Source: Acanthopleura granulata (lineage: Eukaryota; Mollusca; Polyplacophora; Chitonida; Chitonidae). From it: a stretch of 64,000 bases of DNA. A model generated the notes under the pieces. That model did not search any database, was not told the DNA's origin, and worked only from the letters and a program-made list of their open reading frames with translations. Every line of letters starts with the position of its first letter. The first letter of the stretch is position 1. The stretch is taken from NCBI GenBank assembly GCA_016165875.1, contig JABBOT010000014.1:1421341-1485340 (forward strand). Direction: 5' to 3'. A program made the translations under genes and the position numbers. Shown piece by piece: positions 46,001 to 57,209 of this stretch.

Positions 46001-49000
46001 CGAAATCGGACACTCACGGCTAAATATACCATATCGTCTCCATGTAGTCGACATATTTTCTAGTGTAAAGCCATTGTTGTGGCAGCGTGAACTGGATTTT
46101 AACACACTACCTCGTGCCTCAAGAACTTTCAGTCAGAGGACACCCTTATCCGGAACCAGCCCCAAGCACCGGGACGGAATTACTTCTGTTGTGGCATTAA
46201 GTTCAGAAGAAATACATGTAAATAACAAATAAAGTTACATTAAATCTTTCACATCCATGCATCTCTGTTGCCACACGTTGCTACATGTATATATATTCCA
46301 ATCTGTTATCGCCGGGTTGTTCATGAGTTCGAAAATTGCAGAATCAATCCCGGTCCCGGAAAGAAGGGCAATAACACTATAAAGTAAGGATGACAATGCT
46401 ATATCAAAACATAGGAGAGTTTCGAGTGATATCCGAAAATATAATCGAAGATAGAAGACGGTAAACCATTGATATCCATCTCGAAAATAATCAAATGATT
46501 TAGGCAAAATAAACACACCCAAGCTCATTGAATCCATGGATATACTAACTGCCCATTTTTAAGAATTTAGGCATAACCCAACACGGCATAAATCTTCGCA
46601 ACTTTCTCATATCAGGCATATTAATATCCATCATTCGGCCATCGGTTGTGGGAAGGAGAAATATATACATGTATATTTGTTTCATTGAAAGAGACAGGTC
46701 ATCATTTTTTATATATTTTTTTCAACACAAAGTTGTTTTATAGCAATAGTTGTTAGTCATTATCCATTCTACACACCAATCAGGCCATGGATCTTGTTGT
46801 TTCCAGAGTGGAGGGAGAGGAGCCGGAACGAGCGGGATTTAGTGGCTGGAATCGGGACCAGGTGCTGAGGTACATGTCAGAAACTGATGACGTCACTAGT
46901 GACGAAGGCGAATCCACCGCCATCGTAACAGAGGAGAGGTGAGTATGGAGTCGCCTCAATGTCACGAATGTGATGAGAACACAACACTTTGAGTAATTCT
47001 ACACCACTGATGTCTAACAGATTGCTAAGTAACATCACTCACGCATTTCCCGTATCTGATACTGCTTAAGTCTACAAGTATTTACTATTCTGCCATTGGA
47101 ATTAACAGTTAAAAAAAAAGACTGTAAATGTGGTAAACTGAGGCCTGATTTCACCGGATGCGTATGGTGATTTGCCAGTAATCCCACTGTCGTTGCCGCT
47201 TTAGTTTTCTTCTCCAAGCTTTACAGTTCCTTTTATACATTGCATAGATTTAACAGTCTTCTTATGATATGTTGAAAAGCGCAATATAGGTGTACCTGGT
47301 GGATAAATCGGTTAAGCATGTCCTTCTGGCATTCGCCCATCAAACACGTCGCCTGGTCGAATCTAGTTTTCGTCGCCATTTTAGCTCAGGCAAAATGGCG
47401 GGAGCAAGACTCCGGTCCGCTATCTGTCGAAATTAAAATACTGGTGTGAACTGAGGCAAAATACAAGTGATATAAATCTTAAGCTGGATGCAAAGCACCA
47501 ATCAAATAATACTGAAACAACTGAATTACAACACACAACTAGGCGTCTCGCTTCCGAACCACGTCGCTCAGACTGCCTGTTTTTCCGCGATTTTAACACA
47601 CTCTCCACATTCGGTTTTGTTGCAGCCTGAAGCTGCGCCGCATCGCGGAGATCCAGTCTCACATCCTGCAGGCTTTGGGCATCAGCGACCCCACGGCCTA
47701 CTCAACTCCCAAACTGAGCCCGGATCAAGAGTTTGACTTGATATCCACCCTCAACCGGACCAGGCCTAGCGCCGACGGCTCCAACGTCGTCAAAACATTC
47801 GAATGTATGGTGGCGGCATGTGAGTAATAGAGCCATCTTGTTGGGTGGAGATTTCAATTAACGTCACATTATTAATACACCAACTATAGTGGATCAAGAA
47901 GATACGTTATCAAACGGCTTCTTTATAAGTCTCTTTAATTTTAAAAATGAGTACAATTCTCTTGACGGATTTTTTGGAAAATGTCTGGAACTTCATAATT
48001 ATATCTAATTACCCCTGACCAGGCGCGTACGGAAACTCTTAATATGTAACTTATTACATTTGAGCATCAAAAGTAATTATTTATTTATTTTAGTGGTGTT
48101 TTATGTCGTACTCAAGAACATTTCACTTATACGACGGCGGCCAGCGTTATGGTGGGTGGAAACCGAGCAGAGCTCGGGGTAAACCCACGACCATCCGCAG
48201 GTTGCTGGCAGACCTTCCCACGTACGGCCGGAGAGGTAGAGAGCAGGACCTCTGCTTGAACTCACAGCGACTGCATTCGTGGGAGGCTTCTGGGTCATTA
48301 CGCTGCACTAGTGCGCTAACCAAGTGAGGCACAGAGTCCCCCAACATCACAGTACAAACAATATCTAGCATAACGTAACGGAAAGTGATACAGATCGGGG
48401 TCCTTTCAAGTTAACATATAGGTTTCGATTAACTGAACATCAATTTTTCTCGACTACCAGCAACTTGAGGACGGTCGTGAGTTTCCCAAGGGCACTGCCC
48501 GGTTTCCTCCCACCACAATGCCAACGTACAAGTGAACTTATTTTGAGGTTACGGTGTAAAACAGCAATCAAGTAAACAAATTAATCTATCTCGCTCAGCT
48601 ATCACGGAAACTGTTATTTTTAGTGTCTTGAAATACAAAAATACGTTTGAAAAGAAACTTTGACCTAAGATGTCTTTATGCAGGAGAATATGAATTATAT
48701 AACATTTAAGAGGCTTATCCTGTGATAAAACGAACTAATGCTGGCTCAGATGGTAAAAGCGTAGGCTCGCCTATGGTCAGGCCTTCGAGTAATGACGTCG
48801 CTTCCAGGCCCTGTTCCTTCGGTTGTGGCTTAAACTCAGGAGATTGTCAGATACCTGAAAAAGATCGGTAGTTTATTCCTGGCAGTCTAATTTCCTCAAC
48901 CTATAACCCTGACTGCCATACCAAATGTGAATAATTCACTTGAGACTGTTTTAGAGCATTCAATTTGAAATGTAAAGTAATTTAAGGTTCCCTAAAACAT

Positions 49001-52000
49001 AAATCAAAAAATTACCTGGGGACATAACATGGTCTCGTAAGAAACACAAAAGGATGAGGAAAATTTTTTTTATGAACAACCACATCTGCATATTGCACTG
49101 GATACTTTGCAAAATTTTGCCGTATTTTCAACTCGTATTATTACCAAAACTTGCAAAGGTACCAGCTTGTTCTCATTGGTCTCGAATTTTCGTTCTCGTG
49201 TTCTTGTCACAGGTGACATGCCCATTAACCAAAGCAACCATGTGAGGGTCAATGCCAACCCGAAGTCAATGCAGCTGTACTTTGACATGAACTTCTGCGA
49301 TGAGGATAGGAGGATCACGCAGGGCATCCTCAAGATTCGCCTCAAGGGAAACGCTAGTAAGCTTAATACCTTCTTGTGACTTTTTATTGAAAAAGCGACC
49401 AATCTTGCCTGCAGTAAATTAGGCTAATCTCACGTCTTGCTTAAAGGGTGAGACCACACAGAAATGGAGTTATGGTGAGTGAAAAGATCACGAAAAACTG
49501 CATCTGAGAATAGCTTTCCTCACTTTTTAGAGGTTTTCTTCGCCAAATTAAATGCAGTCAAATATTTTGATTGTGTGGTGTGTTTTATGGAACGTATTGA
49601 TGATATGGTTCACCAGTGACGTCACACAACCTTTTGCACCCACAGCTCTGAATAAAGCTCCTGTGAAGAGTACTCCTGTAATGTTTGTCTTTGTATGAAA
49701 ACGTTAAAATGACATTATATTCATGCTTTAAAACAGGCAGTGAAGATATTTTCAGATACAGTAATGGTCTTTTCACTCAACATGACTTCATTTTTGTGTG
49801 GTCTCTCCCTTTAAGCAGTGCAATGCTATACTTGTAAGCAGTGTTTGAAGTAAGTTTCCTCGAGACACACACCATGTTCGACTACGGCAAATAACTATAG
49901 CGACTTACTGAAGTTAAGAAGTTTCGTGAAAATACTGTGTGTTTGGCTGTCAGTTGTACCTTCCTTTGTCTGTGGCATTGTAGTTGTTCTCGTTGAGATT
50001 TAGCTCTGTCATACAAACTTCACCGACAAATATCGAGTAATATAAAATGCCAAATACCCAAATCATATTTCAGGCCATTAGCCGCTAAAATGATATCCAA
50101 AGTCAATTTCCCAAAGATCAGTCTCCTGAACAAAAGTGTCATCATAATCTTTTAAGATGCACGTCATCAATAACGGAAGCTAACGGAAGTAAATTGTTTC
50201 CAATGATGTCAGCTAGACATAAGGAAGTCTTTGTGTAGGGAATATTAAAAAGTTTGCTTGTTTGTTGTCTTTAGGCCCTCTGTGACTCTCTATCAGGACA
50301 TCTGTACCAGGCTCAGGTCTCATAAGCCCAATTTGGACTTACGTCTGAGACTTAAATCTTCTTTACTCAGCAAAATATATGAATGAATGATAGAGCTTAA
50401 CACTCCTTTGGCCGTATTGCAGGCATACCGTGACATACTGTGGCAAGCCAAATAGCTGATACTGGATGACCAACATAGCTTAATTTGTTCTTCCTCAGCA
50501 TAAAATCAGCTGTCAAAAGATTATGAATTTGATGCATATATTTTATACATCAATAACGAAAGAAGCTGACGTTGTCTTCTTAGTATCCAAGTTTCCGGTA
50601 GGTCTTCGGGGACCGTATGCCCAGAGATTTACCCGATGCCCAGCAAAGGTTGTTTTAATCAGGACTACATTGACCTGATGTCATCGTGTGAAATGTTTTT
50701 GTCTCTTTCAGACTGTCGCCGGCACAGTCGAAACATTGTGGACTCGAGGTTAGAAGTTCGTGTCTACCGATATCTATCAACGCGTAAAGCGAACGGAAGG
50801 CGTAAGTGCCTTGTATTTTGATGTACTGTGTTGTGCGCCTTAAACAATTTGTTGTTAAATTGTAGGAGAACAATGTACGTTGCTGTCTAGATCAAAACGA
50901 ACTCTACTGAAGAGCTAGGGATCAATACCTTTATACCTTCTGTGCTCATTTACCAATGAGCTGTGTATAAGCACAGCTCAACTGAAACGTCTAATTAGAC
51001 GTGTGATTTGTTTTCCTTGTTGCTGAATCATCTAAAACTACTTCCCGACACCACTGAAAACTGCTTATCTTTTTACCTGTTACGAGTAAAAGTATACATA
51101 TTTTTCAAGTACGGGAATAGCTGTTAATCTTGTGTAGGAAGTAAGGTTTTCGACCAGATTAAGAGCTAAGATCCTTGTTTTGGATACTATGGCTTGGCTG
51201 AGCCCGATAATAAATGCGCTGGCTTGTTGCAACTGTCAGACTTGGCCAGTGTGTTCACGGATTCAAATCCAGCTAGCTCTTGCTACCAGGAGATGTGTCA
51301 GGTAGACCCGGTGAAGGTTGCTAGTTTGCTCCGGACTCTACAAAGATCTTCAATACGTCGTCCAGTTAAGATCAATCATGTCAGGTAAAGTAAATATTTT
51401 GGATACCGAAATGGTTCTAATGCAGCACAAGCGGATTCATGCAGGGGGAGGTAATCCAGCCAACGTTTACCTCTGCATAACATCTTATGTCTGTCGTTTC
51501 AGCTCGGAAGGTGGTGGTTGACGCAAAACTCGTGTCCAGATCGGAAGAGAGATGGGTGTTGCTAAATATCAAACCTGCATTAAAACACTGGCGTCGAGTT
51601 CCGTCCGATAATTATGGACTCGAGGTTGTTGTCCGAAACACGAACGAACAGCGCCTGGATGCCAATAAGATATTTGTGGGATTGAATTGTTCAGGAAGTG
51701 AGTGGCCTATAATTTTGGTCAGCGTTGTTGTTCTGTTTCTGTTAGTCCAACGACTGTCAGTAAGACACATGTTGGAGGAGCCCGCAGAAGCGCGTAACCA
51801 GAAACCACAACTTAAAGGAAACCAGATGTGAAGACAGTTCACTCTGTGCAACAAAGCCAGTGACAAGGATTTCTTACAATACATTCTCGTTTGTCGTTTG
51901 TAGCATATATTTTAATTAAAAATTCGCAGAAAAAATTGTGTTCCCAGAAAATAATAACATAGAATACTTGATATTACACTGTCGACAAGATTTCGTCCAG

Positions 52001-54175
52001 CCAGTTGAACACCAAGAAAGTGGATTGCGTATACCTCAGTTGAATATAGCAATTTAATGTATTTGAGCTTGAAAGTAACAGGTTTGCAGTGCAAAAGTTT
52101 TCACAGACATAGCTTCTGGAAATGCTGAAAGTTTTCAAAATCTTTAACTTTTAATTTGTTCACAGACGACACGAACTTGTGTCTGCCTGCTCGTTCCGAG
52201 GAAGAGGCCCTTGGGGTTCCGCACCCGCTGCCCGACTCTGAGAACAGCCTGGCTCCAAACCTGCACGTGGTGACCATGGAGAAAGAGTTCCTGCGCATGG
52301 AGTTTACGCTAGACAGACGGCGACGTGAGGCGGAGGAATACCAACCCTGCTATAAACAACCACTATCCGTGTCACTTGCAGGTAGAAGCATTAAGCGTTT
52401 TATCCTGGTTCACAATGTCTATATTCTTACACTTCCTCCGTCAGTGGTAGGCCAATTCATCATGTACACCTGATAATAATCCTCACAGCGCATGCGCCAC
52501 TCCCTACGCTCGCCACACATTACTGCCACCACCAGAGCAGCTTGACCTTTGGATCCTGTGTGACGCACGCTGGCGTGTTTTAGGCTCAGCCTCTTGTACC
52601 AGTGATGTACATACACGTATCCTTAGCGTTCATCAATATGATTGCTTCCCGAGTCGTTGTATGTTGGAATATATGTATCATATATGTATCAAATAGAATC
52701 ATGAACTTAGGTGAAGATTTTGTTTTTTTCTGATACCTACATCTAGTACATCAACGTGACCCCAGATAGCTTGGCCTTTGTTCAAGAGTTGCTCACACTT
52801 TGCTAGTTGTCTCAGTGAGTGCTTCTAAGGTGAACATAGAGAATAACGCATACCTTTTAAGACCACTGACAAGTCTTTACAATAAATACTAGGGGTAGGC
52901 CAAATATTGGTCGCCCCGATGTCAGTATTCTGTAACTGTATGGGGTGTCATGTCTGGTGTATTACATATGGTTTGTATGGGGTGTCATGCCTGGTGTCTT
53001 TGAGATGGTTTTCTAGTGAGGCAGCACCTCAAATGTGCCAGCAATGTGCTAGGTCAACTCCAAGAAGACCTCATAATGAAGTAATGTGGGCCGGGAGTAG
53101 AAAACCGCTCTATGTGTAGATCCTGACCCATCCGTGACTGAAGTAATGTGGATGGGGAGTAGATCAGAGCTCTATGTGTAGATCCTGACCCATCCCTGAT
53201 TGAAGTAATGTGGGCCGGAAGTAGATCAGCGCTCTATGTGTAGAGCCTGACTCATCCTTGACTGAAGTAATGTGGATGGGGAGTAGATCATCGCTCTATG
53301 TGTAGCCTGACCCATCCCTGATTTAAACAAAGGAACAAAAGGAACACAGCCTTGTGGGCGAAAGGTGGACACAATCTGGAGACCTCACTGGTCGACGACC
53401 GATCGGGTCTGTCCAGCACAACCCTCTGTAGCTGGACAGTGTGCGATCAATCGGGTCTGTCCAGCACAACCCTCTGTAGCTGGACAGTGTGCGATCAATC
53501 GGGTCTGTCCAGCACGACTCTCTGTAGACGGTGAGCATGTAGAATGACCATAGGGTATCTGTGATGTTTGTAACTCTTTGTGATGTGTGTACTCTTGCAG
53601 GCCTTGGGAGGGATAACCTAACATTTACACCACATGTTATAGAAGCGGGATACTGTGTCGGAAACTGCACATCAGATGAACTTGAAGACGACAGTATATT
53701 TGTAAGTGTGTGCGAGAAATGATGAGAGATGGAACCCTTTCGCTGTAAATATTTGGGATCGATATCATAAAGATTTCAGCATACATCGATGGTTGTAAAT
53801 AGTTGCGATCAATTGGTTTAAAGATTTCAATATGTATCGATGGTTGTAAATATTTGGGATCAGTTAGCTTAATAATTTCAACAAGAATCAGTGATGTGAT
53901 CCGTGCATTGATATATTCCCGTATCCGTATTCAACAGACATTAGTGAAAGTCCACATTCAGGCATCCACATCCACGATTAATTATCCAGTAGGCCTTTTA
54001 CATATCGAACGTTATTTTTCACCCATTTTAATATTCTAAATTTCAGTGCAGTACGTGTGTCCCTACAAAGATGGGCTCCTTGTTCTTGGCCTATAAGGAC
54101 AGCCGAGGCAATACAGGATCTGGAAATGTGAAAAATATCGTCGTGGAGGAGTGTGGACTGTCGGACAAGATGTAA
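42913..54175 (+). CDS. Divergent secreted TGF-beta superfamily ligand, 9 exons
   Basis: Joined exons 42913-43067, 46807-46938, 47626-47819, 49213-49356, 50712-50801, 51503-51697, 52166-52381, 53601-53701 and 54047-54175 give 1356 nt, 451 aa plus TAA; all phases fit. Residues 1-20 form a signal peptide. The LAP-type prodomain includes the LKLRRIAEIQSHILQALGI helix (about 97-115) and WVLLNIKPALKHW then NYGLEV (about 256-280). RRRR (354-357) is the likely furin site, releasing a 94-residue mature domain (358-451) with CYKQPLSV, GYCVGNC, CVPTKM and NIVVEECG. Canonical domains are about 110 residues with seven cysteines in a knot. Here there are six (365, 394, 398, 410, 413, 445): the final cysteine of CxC reads Leu, the residue before CVP is Thr, and tryptophans of finger 1 are absent. 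A gonad-restricted divergent TGF-beta has been reported in oyster; orthology is only a hypothesis. Confidence 0.9.
44507..44635 (-). mobile_element. SINE-A copy, truncated both ends
   Basis: Minus-strand core (GCCAGCATTATGGTGGGAGG, CCATGACCATCCGCACG) and linker (CCGGAGAGGAAGCCAGCATC). Confidence 0.85.
44877..45120 (-). mobile_element. SINE-A copy, full length
   Basis: Minus-strand tail (GATTTATTTATTTAGCTGAT), core and tRNA-like head ending ACCGACAGAGCCACGGAG; the reverse complement of that gives the A-box region. Confidence 0.9.
46807..46938 (+). CDS. TGF-beta-like exon 2
   Basis: Acceptor TCCAG, donor GTGAGT. Acidic spacer ending in TAIVTEE. No domain recognised; supported by phase, splice sites and GC content. 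Confidence 0.8.
47460..47512 (+). mobile_element. SINE-A tail remnant
   Basis: TACAAGTGATATAAATCTTA then AAGCACCAATCAAATAA; strongly diverged. In TGF-beta-like intron 2. Confidence 0.45.
47626..47819 (+). CDS. TGF-beta-like exon 3 (prodomain helix)
   Basis: Acceptor TTGCAG, donor GTGAGT. Encodes the LAP amphipathic helix SLKLRRIAEIQSHILQALGI followed by SDPT, matching the family IEAI..QILSKL..SPP pattern, and an NRT sequon. Confidence 0.93.
48077..48345 (-). mobile_element. SINE-A copy, full length, TGF-beta-like intron 3
   Basis: Minus strand: tail, core, CCGTACGTGGGAAGGTC linker and head with GAACTCACAGCG (B box complement) and AACCAAGTGAGGCAC (A box region complement). Confidence 0.9.
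48457..48585 (+). mobile_element. SINE-A copy, 5' truncated, TGF-beta-like intron 3
   Basis: Core CAGCAACTTGAGGACGGTCG, GGTTTCCTCCCACCACAATG and tail AACAGCAATCAAGTAAAC. Opposite orientation to the copy 110 bp upstream. Confidence 0.8.
49213..49356 (+). CDS. TGF-beta-like exon 4 (prodomain)
   Basis: Acceptor CACAG, donor GTAAGC. Encodes MPINQSNHVRVNANPKSMQL, YFDMNFCDEDRRITQGILKI, RLKGNA. The YFDM and ILKIRL beta strands fit the LAP fold. Confidence 0.9.
49441..49814. mobile_element. MITE-like element with TTAA flanks, TGF-beta-like intron 4
   Basis: Begins TTAAAGGGTGAGACCACAC and ends with the inverse GTGTGGTCTCTCCCTTTAA. Terminal repeats match for about 25 bp and then imperfectly (GTTATGGTGAGTGAAAAG against CTTTTCACTCAACATGAC). 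No coding capacity. TTAA at both ends is the target duplication used by piggyBac-type transposases; that assignment is inference. Confidence 0.78.
49815..50711. other. TGF-beta-like intron 4, right part
   Basis: No exon or known repeat recognised between the MITE and exon 5. Confidence 0.5.
50712..50801 (+). CDS. TGF-beta-like exon 5 (prodomain)
   Basis: Acceptor TTCAG, donor GTAAGT. Encodes NCRRHSRNIVDSRLEVRVYR and YLSTRKANGR; the RLEVRVYR strand fits the LAP pattern. Thirty codons only. Confidence 0.85.
51503..51697 (+). CDS. TGF-beta-like exon 6 (prodomain end)
   Basis: Acceptor TTTCAG, donor GTGAGT. Encodes WVLLNIKPALKHW and NYGLEVVVRN, the W-x-x-x-x-[IV]-x-x-x-[LV]-x-x-W and GL-x-[IV] signature of TGF-beta prodomains. 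Confidence 0.93.
52166..52381 (+). CDS. TGF-beta-like exon 7 (cleavage site, mature N-terminus)
   Basis: Acceptor CACAG, donor GTAGAA. Encodes the prodomain end, the RRRR site and the start of the mature chain, QPCYKQPLSVSLA. Confidence 0.9.
52895..53050 (+). mobile_element. SINE-B body fragment, TGF-beta-like intron 7
   Basis: Diverged body with GATGTCAGTATTCTGTAACT and GGTGTCATGTCTGGTGT occurring twice, then AGGCAGCACCTCA, as in the SINE-B middle. Confidence 0.6.
53075..53325. repeat. About 62-bp minisatellite, four copies, intron 7
   Basis: Units combine GTGTAGATCCTGACCCATCC, TGAAGTAATGTG and GGAGTAGATCAGCGCTCTAT. Confidence 0.85.
53403..53530. repeat. 48-bp minisatellite, about 2.7 copies, intron 7
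   Basis: The anchor TCGGGTCTGTCCAGCAC starts at 53403, 53451 and 53499, an exact 48-bp period, 70 bp upstream of exon 8. Confidence 0.93.
53601..53701 (+). CDS. TGF-beta-like exon 8 (mature, GYCVGNC)
   Basis: Acceptor TTGCAG, donor GTAAGT. Encodes GLGRDNLTFTPHVIEAGYCV, GNCTSDELEDDSIF with sequons NLT and NCT. Ends phase 0 after only eleven residues beyond GNC. Confidence 0.9.
53746..53885. repeat. About 50-bp repeat, three copies, intron 8
   Basis: TGTAAATATTTGGGATC (or AGTTGCGATC) followed by AAAGATTTCA and CATCGATGGT recurs three times in the 345-bp intron 8. Confidence 0.75.
54047..54175 (+). CDS. TGF-beta-like exon 9 (mature C-terminus)
   Basis: Acceptor TTTCAG. Encodes CSTCVPTKMGSLFLAYKDSR then NVKNIVVEECGLSDKM and TAA. 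The CVPTK and VVEECG strings are diagnostic of the family. Confidence 0.94.
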   Translation, partial: CSTCVPTKMGSLFLAYKDSRGNTGSGNVKNIVVEECGLSDKM

Positions 54176-54824
54176 CGCGCAAGGCCAGAAGTGTAAACCG
54201 GGAAAGTGGGGTGAAACTTTTGCACTCAACTAATCCAGTGTTTTGATCAAAACTTCAACACATCTCACAGGTTTCGTGCAGTCTCGCGATGCTTAGTGTT
54301 ATCCCGGCCAATCAATTTCCTAGTTGTGTTACAGGCAATATTTTTAAAGGTGATAATGTATAAAATAGATATGAAATTACAAGTTATCAATAGGTTTAAT
54401 TTTTATCTCAAGATTAAGATTGCCAAATATTTTCTGAGACTACAAACTAAATACAATCAGTAACGTTTCTGTATGCTGTATAATTGTAAAGAAAAGGGGA
54501 AATTTCACTGTGCGTAGGCAGTGGATGAAGGGACGTAACTCTTGATTATGATACTGATATTTGTCACACGCTTGCCAACTCTACCTCGATGTTATATATT
54601 ACGAAAATGGTGTGCTTGGCATGTGTGCTTCATTCGTCAGTATTTGTATATATATTTAGGAGAACAAGATGTGGAAAAAAGTTTAATTTTATTATTATCG
54701 TGTGTGAAAAATTTTCGTGCTTCAATTTTTAGTCGTCAGTTCTGAAAAGCGCGGGTCACCAACATCATAGCTCTTGAGAAAAAGGGACAGAAGAAAGTGA
54801 TTTCTTAAAAACTGAAAAACAATT

Positions 54825-54830
54825 AATAAA
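54825..54830 (+). terminator. Candidate polyadenylation signal, TGF-beta-like gene
   Basis: AATAAA about 650 bp after the stop codon. Nothing else recognised in 54176-55365. Confidence 0.4.
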
Positions 54831-55365
54831 AGATAGTGTGCTCATAATGAAATCCAGAGTGTTCAGAGAGGGGCGACTAAGGCTACATCGGGGACAGTGT
54901 TCGTGGTTTGAATTCAAAGTTATGCGGTGTATATATAAAATGCACAGTTCGGGAGAACTTTCCCTTTGTGGAAAAATAAGAGAAAATTTTCATAAAATAA
55001 GGGTCAAAAGAAAGCAATATACTTTGTATACTTATATGTGCAAAGTCTTTATGCAAAATATTGATTGATGTCAAATTGTAAAGAAGCAAAATACTGAATT
55101 TTTTAATTATGTTTATATAGACTCGGTTCTCTCCAGCTGTGCTAGTCAGTTGTCTCCCTTGTATCTGTGGCTCATTTGTGAAAATGAAGATATTTTGTTG
55201 CAGTGCAACTTCATTGTCATTTTGTATAAAAGAAAGAGATCAAAATGGAAATTTTGTCTTATTTCTTGGATTCACCGGAAGTGGAACTTTTTCTTTCTTC
55301 TACTAAACTGATCCAACCGGTATAATATCGTTGTACTCTGCATTTTATGAATTATGAGGAATGTG

Positions 55366-55768
55366 ATGGCGGTTAGGTTTAAGAGTGGACACTGTAGATG
55401 GAGGTTAGGTTTAAGGGCGGACACCGTAGATGACAATTAGGCTTAAGGGTGGACTATGTTGATGGTGGTTAGGTTTAAGGACGGAAACCGTAGATGGGGG
55501 TAAAGTTTAAGGGTGAACTATGTAGATGGTGGGTATGTTTAAGGGTGGACACCGTACATGGAGGCTAGGTTTACGGGGGAACACCGTCGATGAGGGTAAA
55601 GTTTAAGGGTGAACTATGTAGATGGTGGTTAGGTTTAAGGGCGGAAACAGTAGATGGGGGTAAAGTTTAAGGGTGAACTATGTAGATGGTGGTTAGGTTT
55701 AAGGGCGGGCACCGTTGATAACGACTAGTTTTAAGGGGCGGACACCATAGCTGGCGCTTAGGTTTACG
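55366..55768. repeat. Degenerate 30-40-bp minisatellite
   Basis: About twelve units on the pattern GGTTAGGTTTAAGGGYGGAC then ACCGTAGATGG, or the variant GTAAAGTTTAAGGGTGAACT. Two unit types alternate in part of the array. Confidence 0.88.
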
Positions 55769-56431
55769 TCCACCCTAGACATCGCAGAGATCGGAAAAAC
55801 TGACAAATTACCCGAAAGACAGTTTTAATAGTGACAATAAGTGATTCTTGCAGAGAGCTGAATATGGGCGACCAGTTAAATGAAACAGACTATAGTATTG
55901 GACGCACTCTCGGCTTTGTCAAGGTGCTGTTTCTCTGCTTGTGAGGTCTCGTAAATACGAACCGGTCAAAAAACCAGTCGACACAGCCTGATTTTTATTA
56001 CACATCATTTACTTTCAGAATATCTCCGCGCCACACGAGGGATAGCCCATCTTCTGCTTACCAAAGTTTCGTGGTTTACTCCAGGCAATGCTGTCTACAT
56101 CACTTTATATATATACATGCACACGGTCATATATATAAGACTTGGAAAACTGCAGAGAGCAGTGCTTGGGAGCCCTTCTGCTACAAGCGGGTGGAGTTCA
56201 TTCACGGCCAAGTAAAGCTGCGACAAAGGCATTACTGTCAAAACGACCGATAGATGATCAAATCTGAGATCATCATTAAAACAAAAGACAGCAAGAAATA
56301 TAAGCAAAGCTATATCACAAGTGGGCTCCATACAGATCTAAACGGGCATAGCGATTTTTATCACGTGCTTGGTAACTTCTGGTAATTCCCTTTTACTGTG
56401 GAATTCTTAAGATACCATAGGACACACCAAG

Positions 56432-56584
56432 ATGTCGTGTGAACCGTATCATACGCTATTGGGTATTGAAGACGAGGCACACCCTTGTCCGTCGAAGTAC
56501 GGTCCCTCTTATTATTACAACAGGTATTCCACTACCACTTTATGGTTGAAAATGGTTTTAAGGTATATTCGAACTGTGGCGTAA
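56432..56584 (+). CDS. Possible small ORF or exon, unrecognised
   Basis: ATG in reasonable context opens MSCEPYHTLLGIEDEAHPCP, continues SKYGPSYYYNR, and reads on to a TAA after about 50 codons; a weak donor (AG|GTATTC) lies after YYYN at 56522. Composition looks protein-like but no family was recognised. It may be chance. Confidence 0.15.
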   Translation: MSCEPYHTLLGIEDEAHPCPSKYGPSYYYNRYSTTTLWLKMVLRYIRTVA

Positions 56585-57209
56585 TCGGAAGGAAAACAGC
56601 TAGTTTAACACTATTTGTACACGGCAAAATGGTGAAGGAGGAATGCTTGATGTCACCGGGGAAGCAGATGCCTTCTCGGGTGGTAGAAACATCTGGCCCT
56701 TGATTGCTTAAAATTGATAGCATGGCGGTCAGTTTGATTTTCGATTTCTGTCAAAGCGGCACACCATCAAGGGTGTTAATTTTTGTCTTCAACATTTGTA
56801 TAAAACATGAATATTCAAAAGCCGGTTTTGAGGGTCAGGAGAATACATCTCGCGGTTGCTGCAAAGACAAAAAAACAAGGCATTGGTATAAGAATACATG
56901 TAGGTGGTGTGGGCATGCTCATACACTTCCAACAGTAATCGTCAATAGCTGTGAGGCATAAAATGGCTATAAATTATAGATTCTTCATTGCATCTGTTAC
57001 ATGCTTCAAAGTTGGATACAGTTTGAAGGTGAGTTGAAGGGAGTGCCATAAATCATGAAACCATTCTGTACTTATTTCCCTTCAAATCTGACAGTTTTAA
57101 GTGTAATATGCCATTCCTCGTTGGTAACAGACCGGTTGGTTGGCTTTAAGTTCGGGATAGTCCGTCACAGCATACTGACTGATTTAACCCCACACTCAAA
57201 AACAAAGAG

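Larger units (their letters stand above)
43068..46806. other. TGF-beta-like intron 1 (3.7 kb)
   Basis: Holds two SINE-A copies (44507-44635 and 44877-45120). Several small open frames lack family motifs. No additional exon recognised. Confidence 0.55.

Noticed and set aside
53702..54046. Missed exon restoring the canonical TGF-beta wrist
   Set aside because: The 345-bp intron is mostly a 50-bp repeat; no GT/AG-bounded phase-0 segment with family-like residues was found. Transcript data would settle it.
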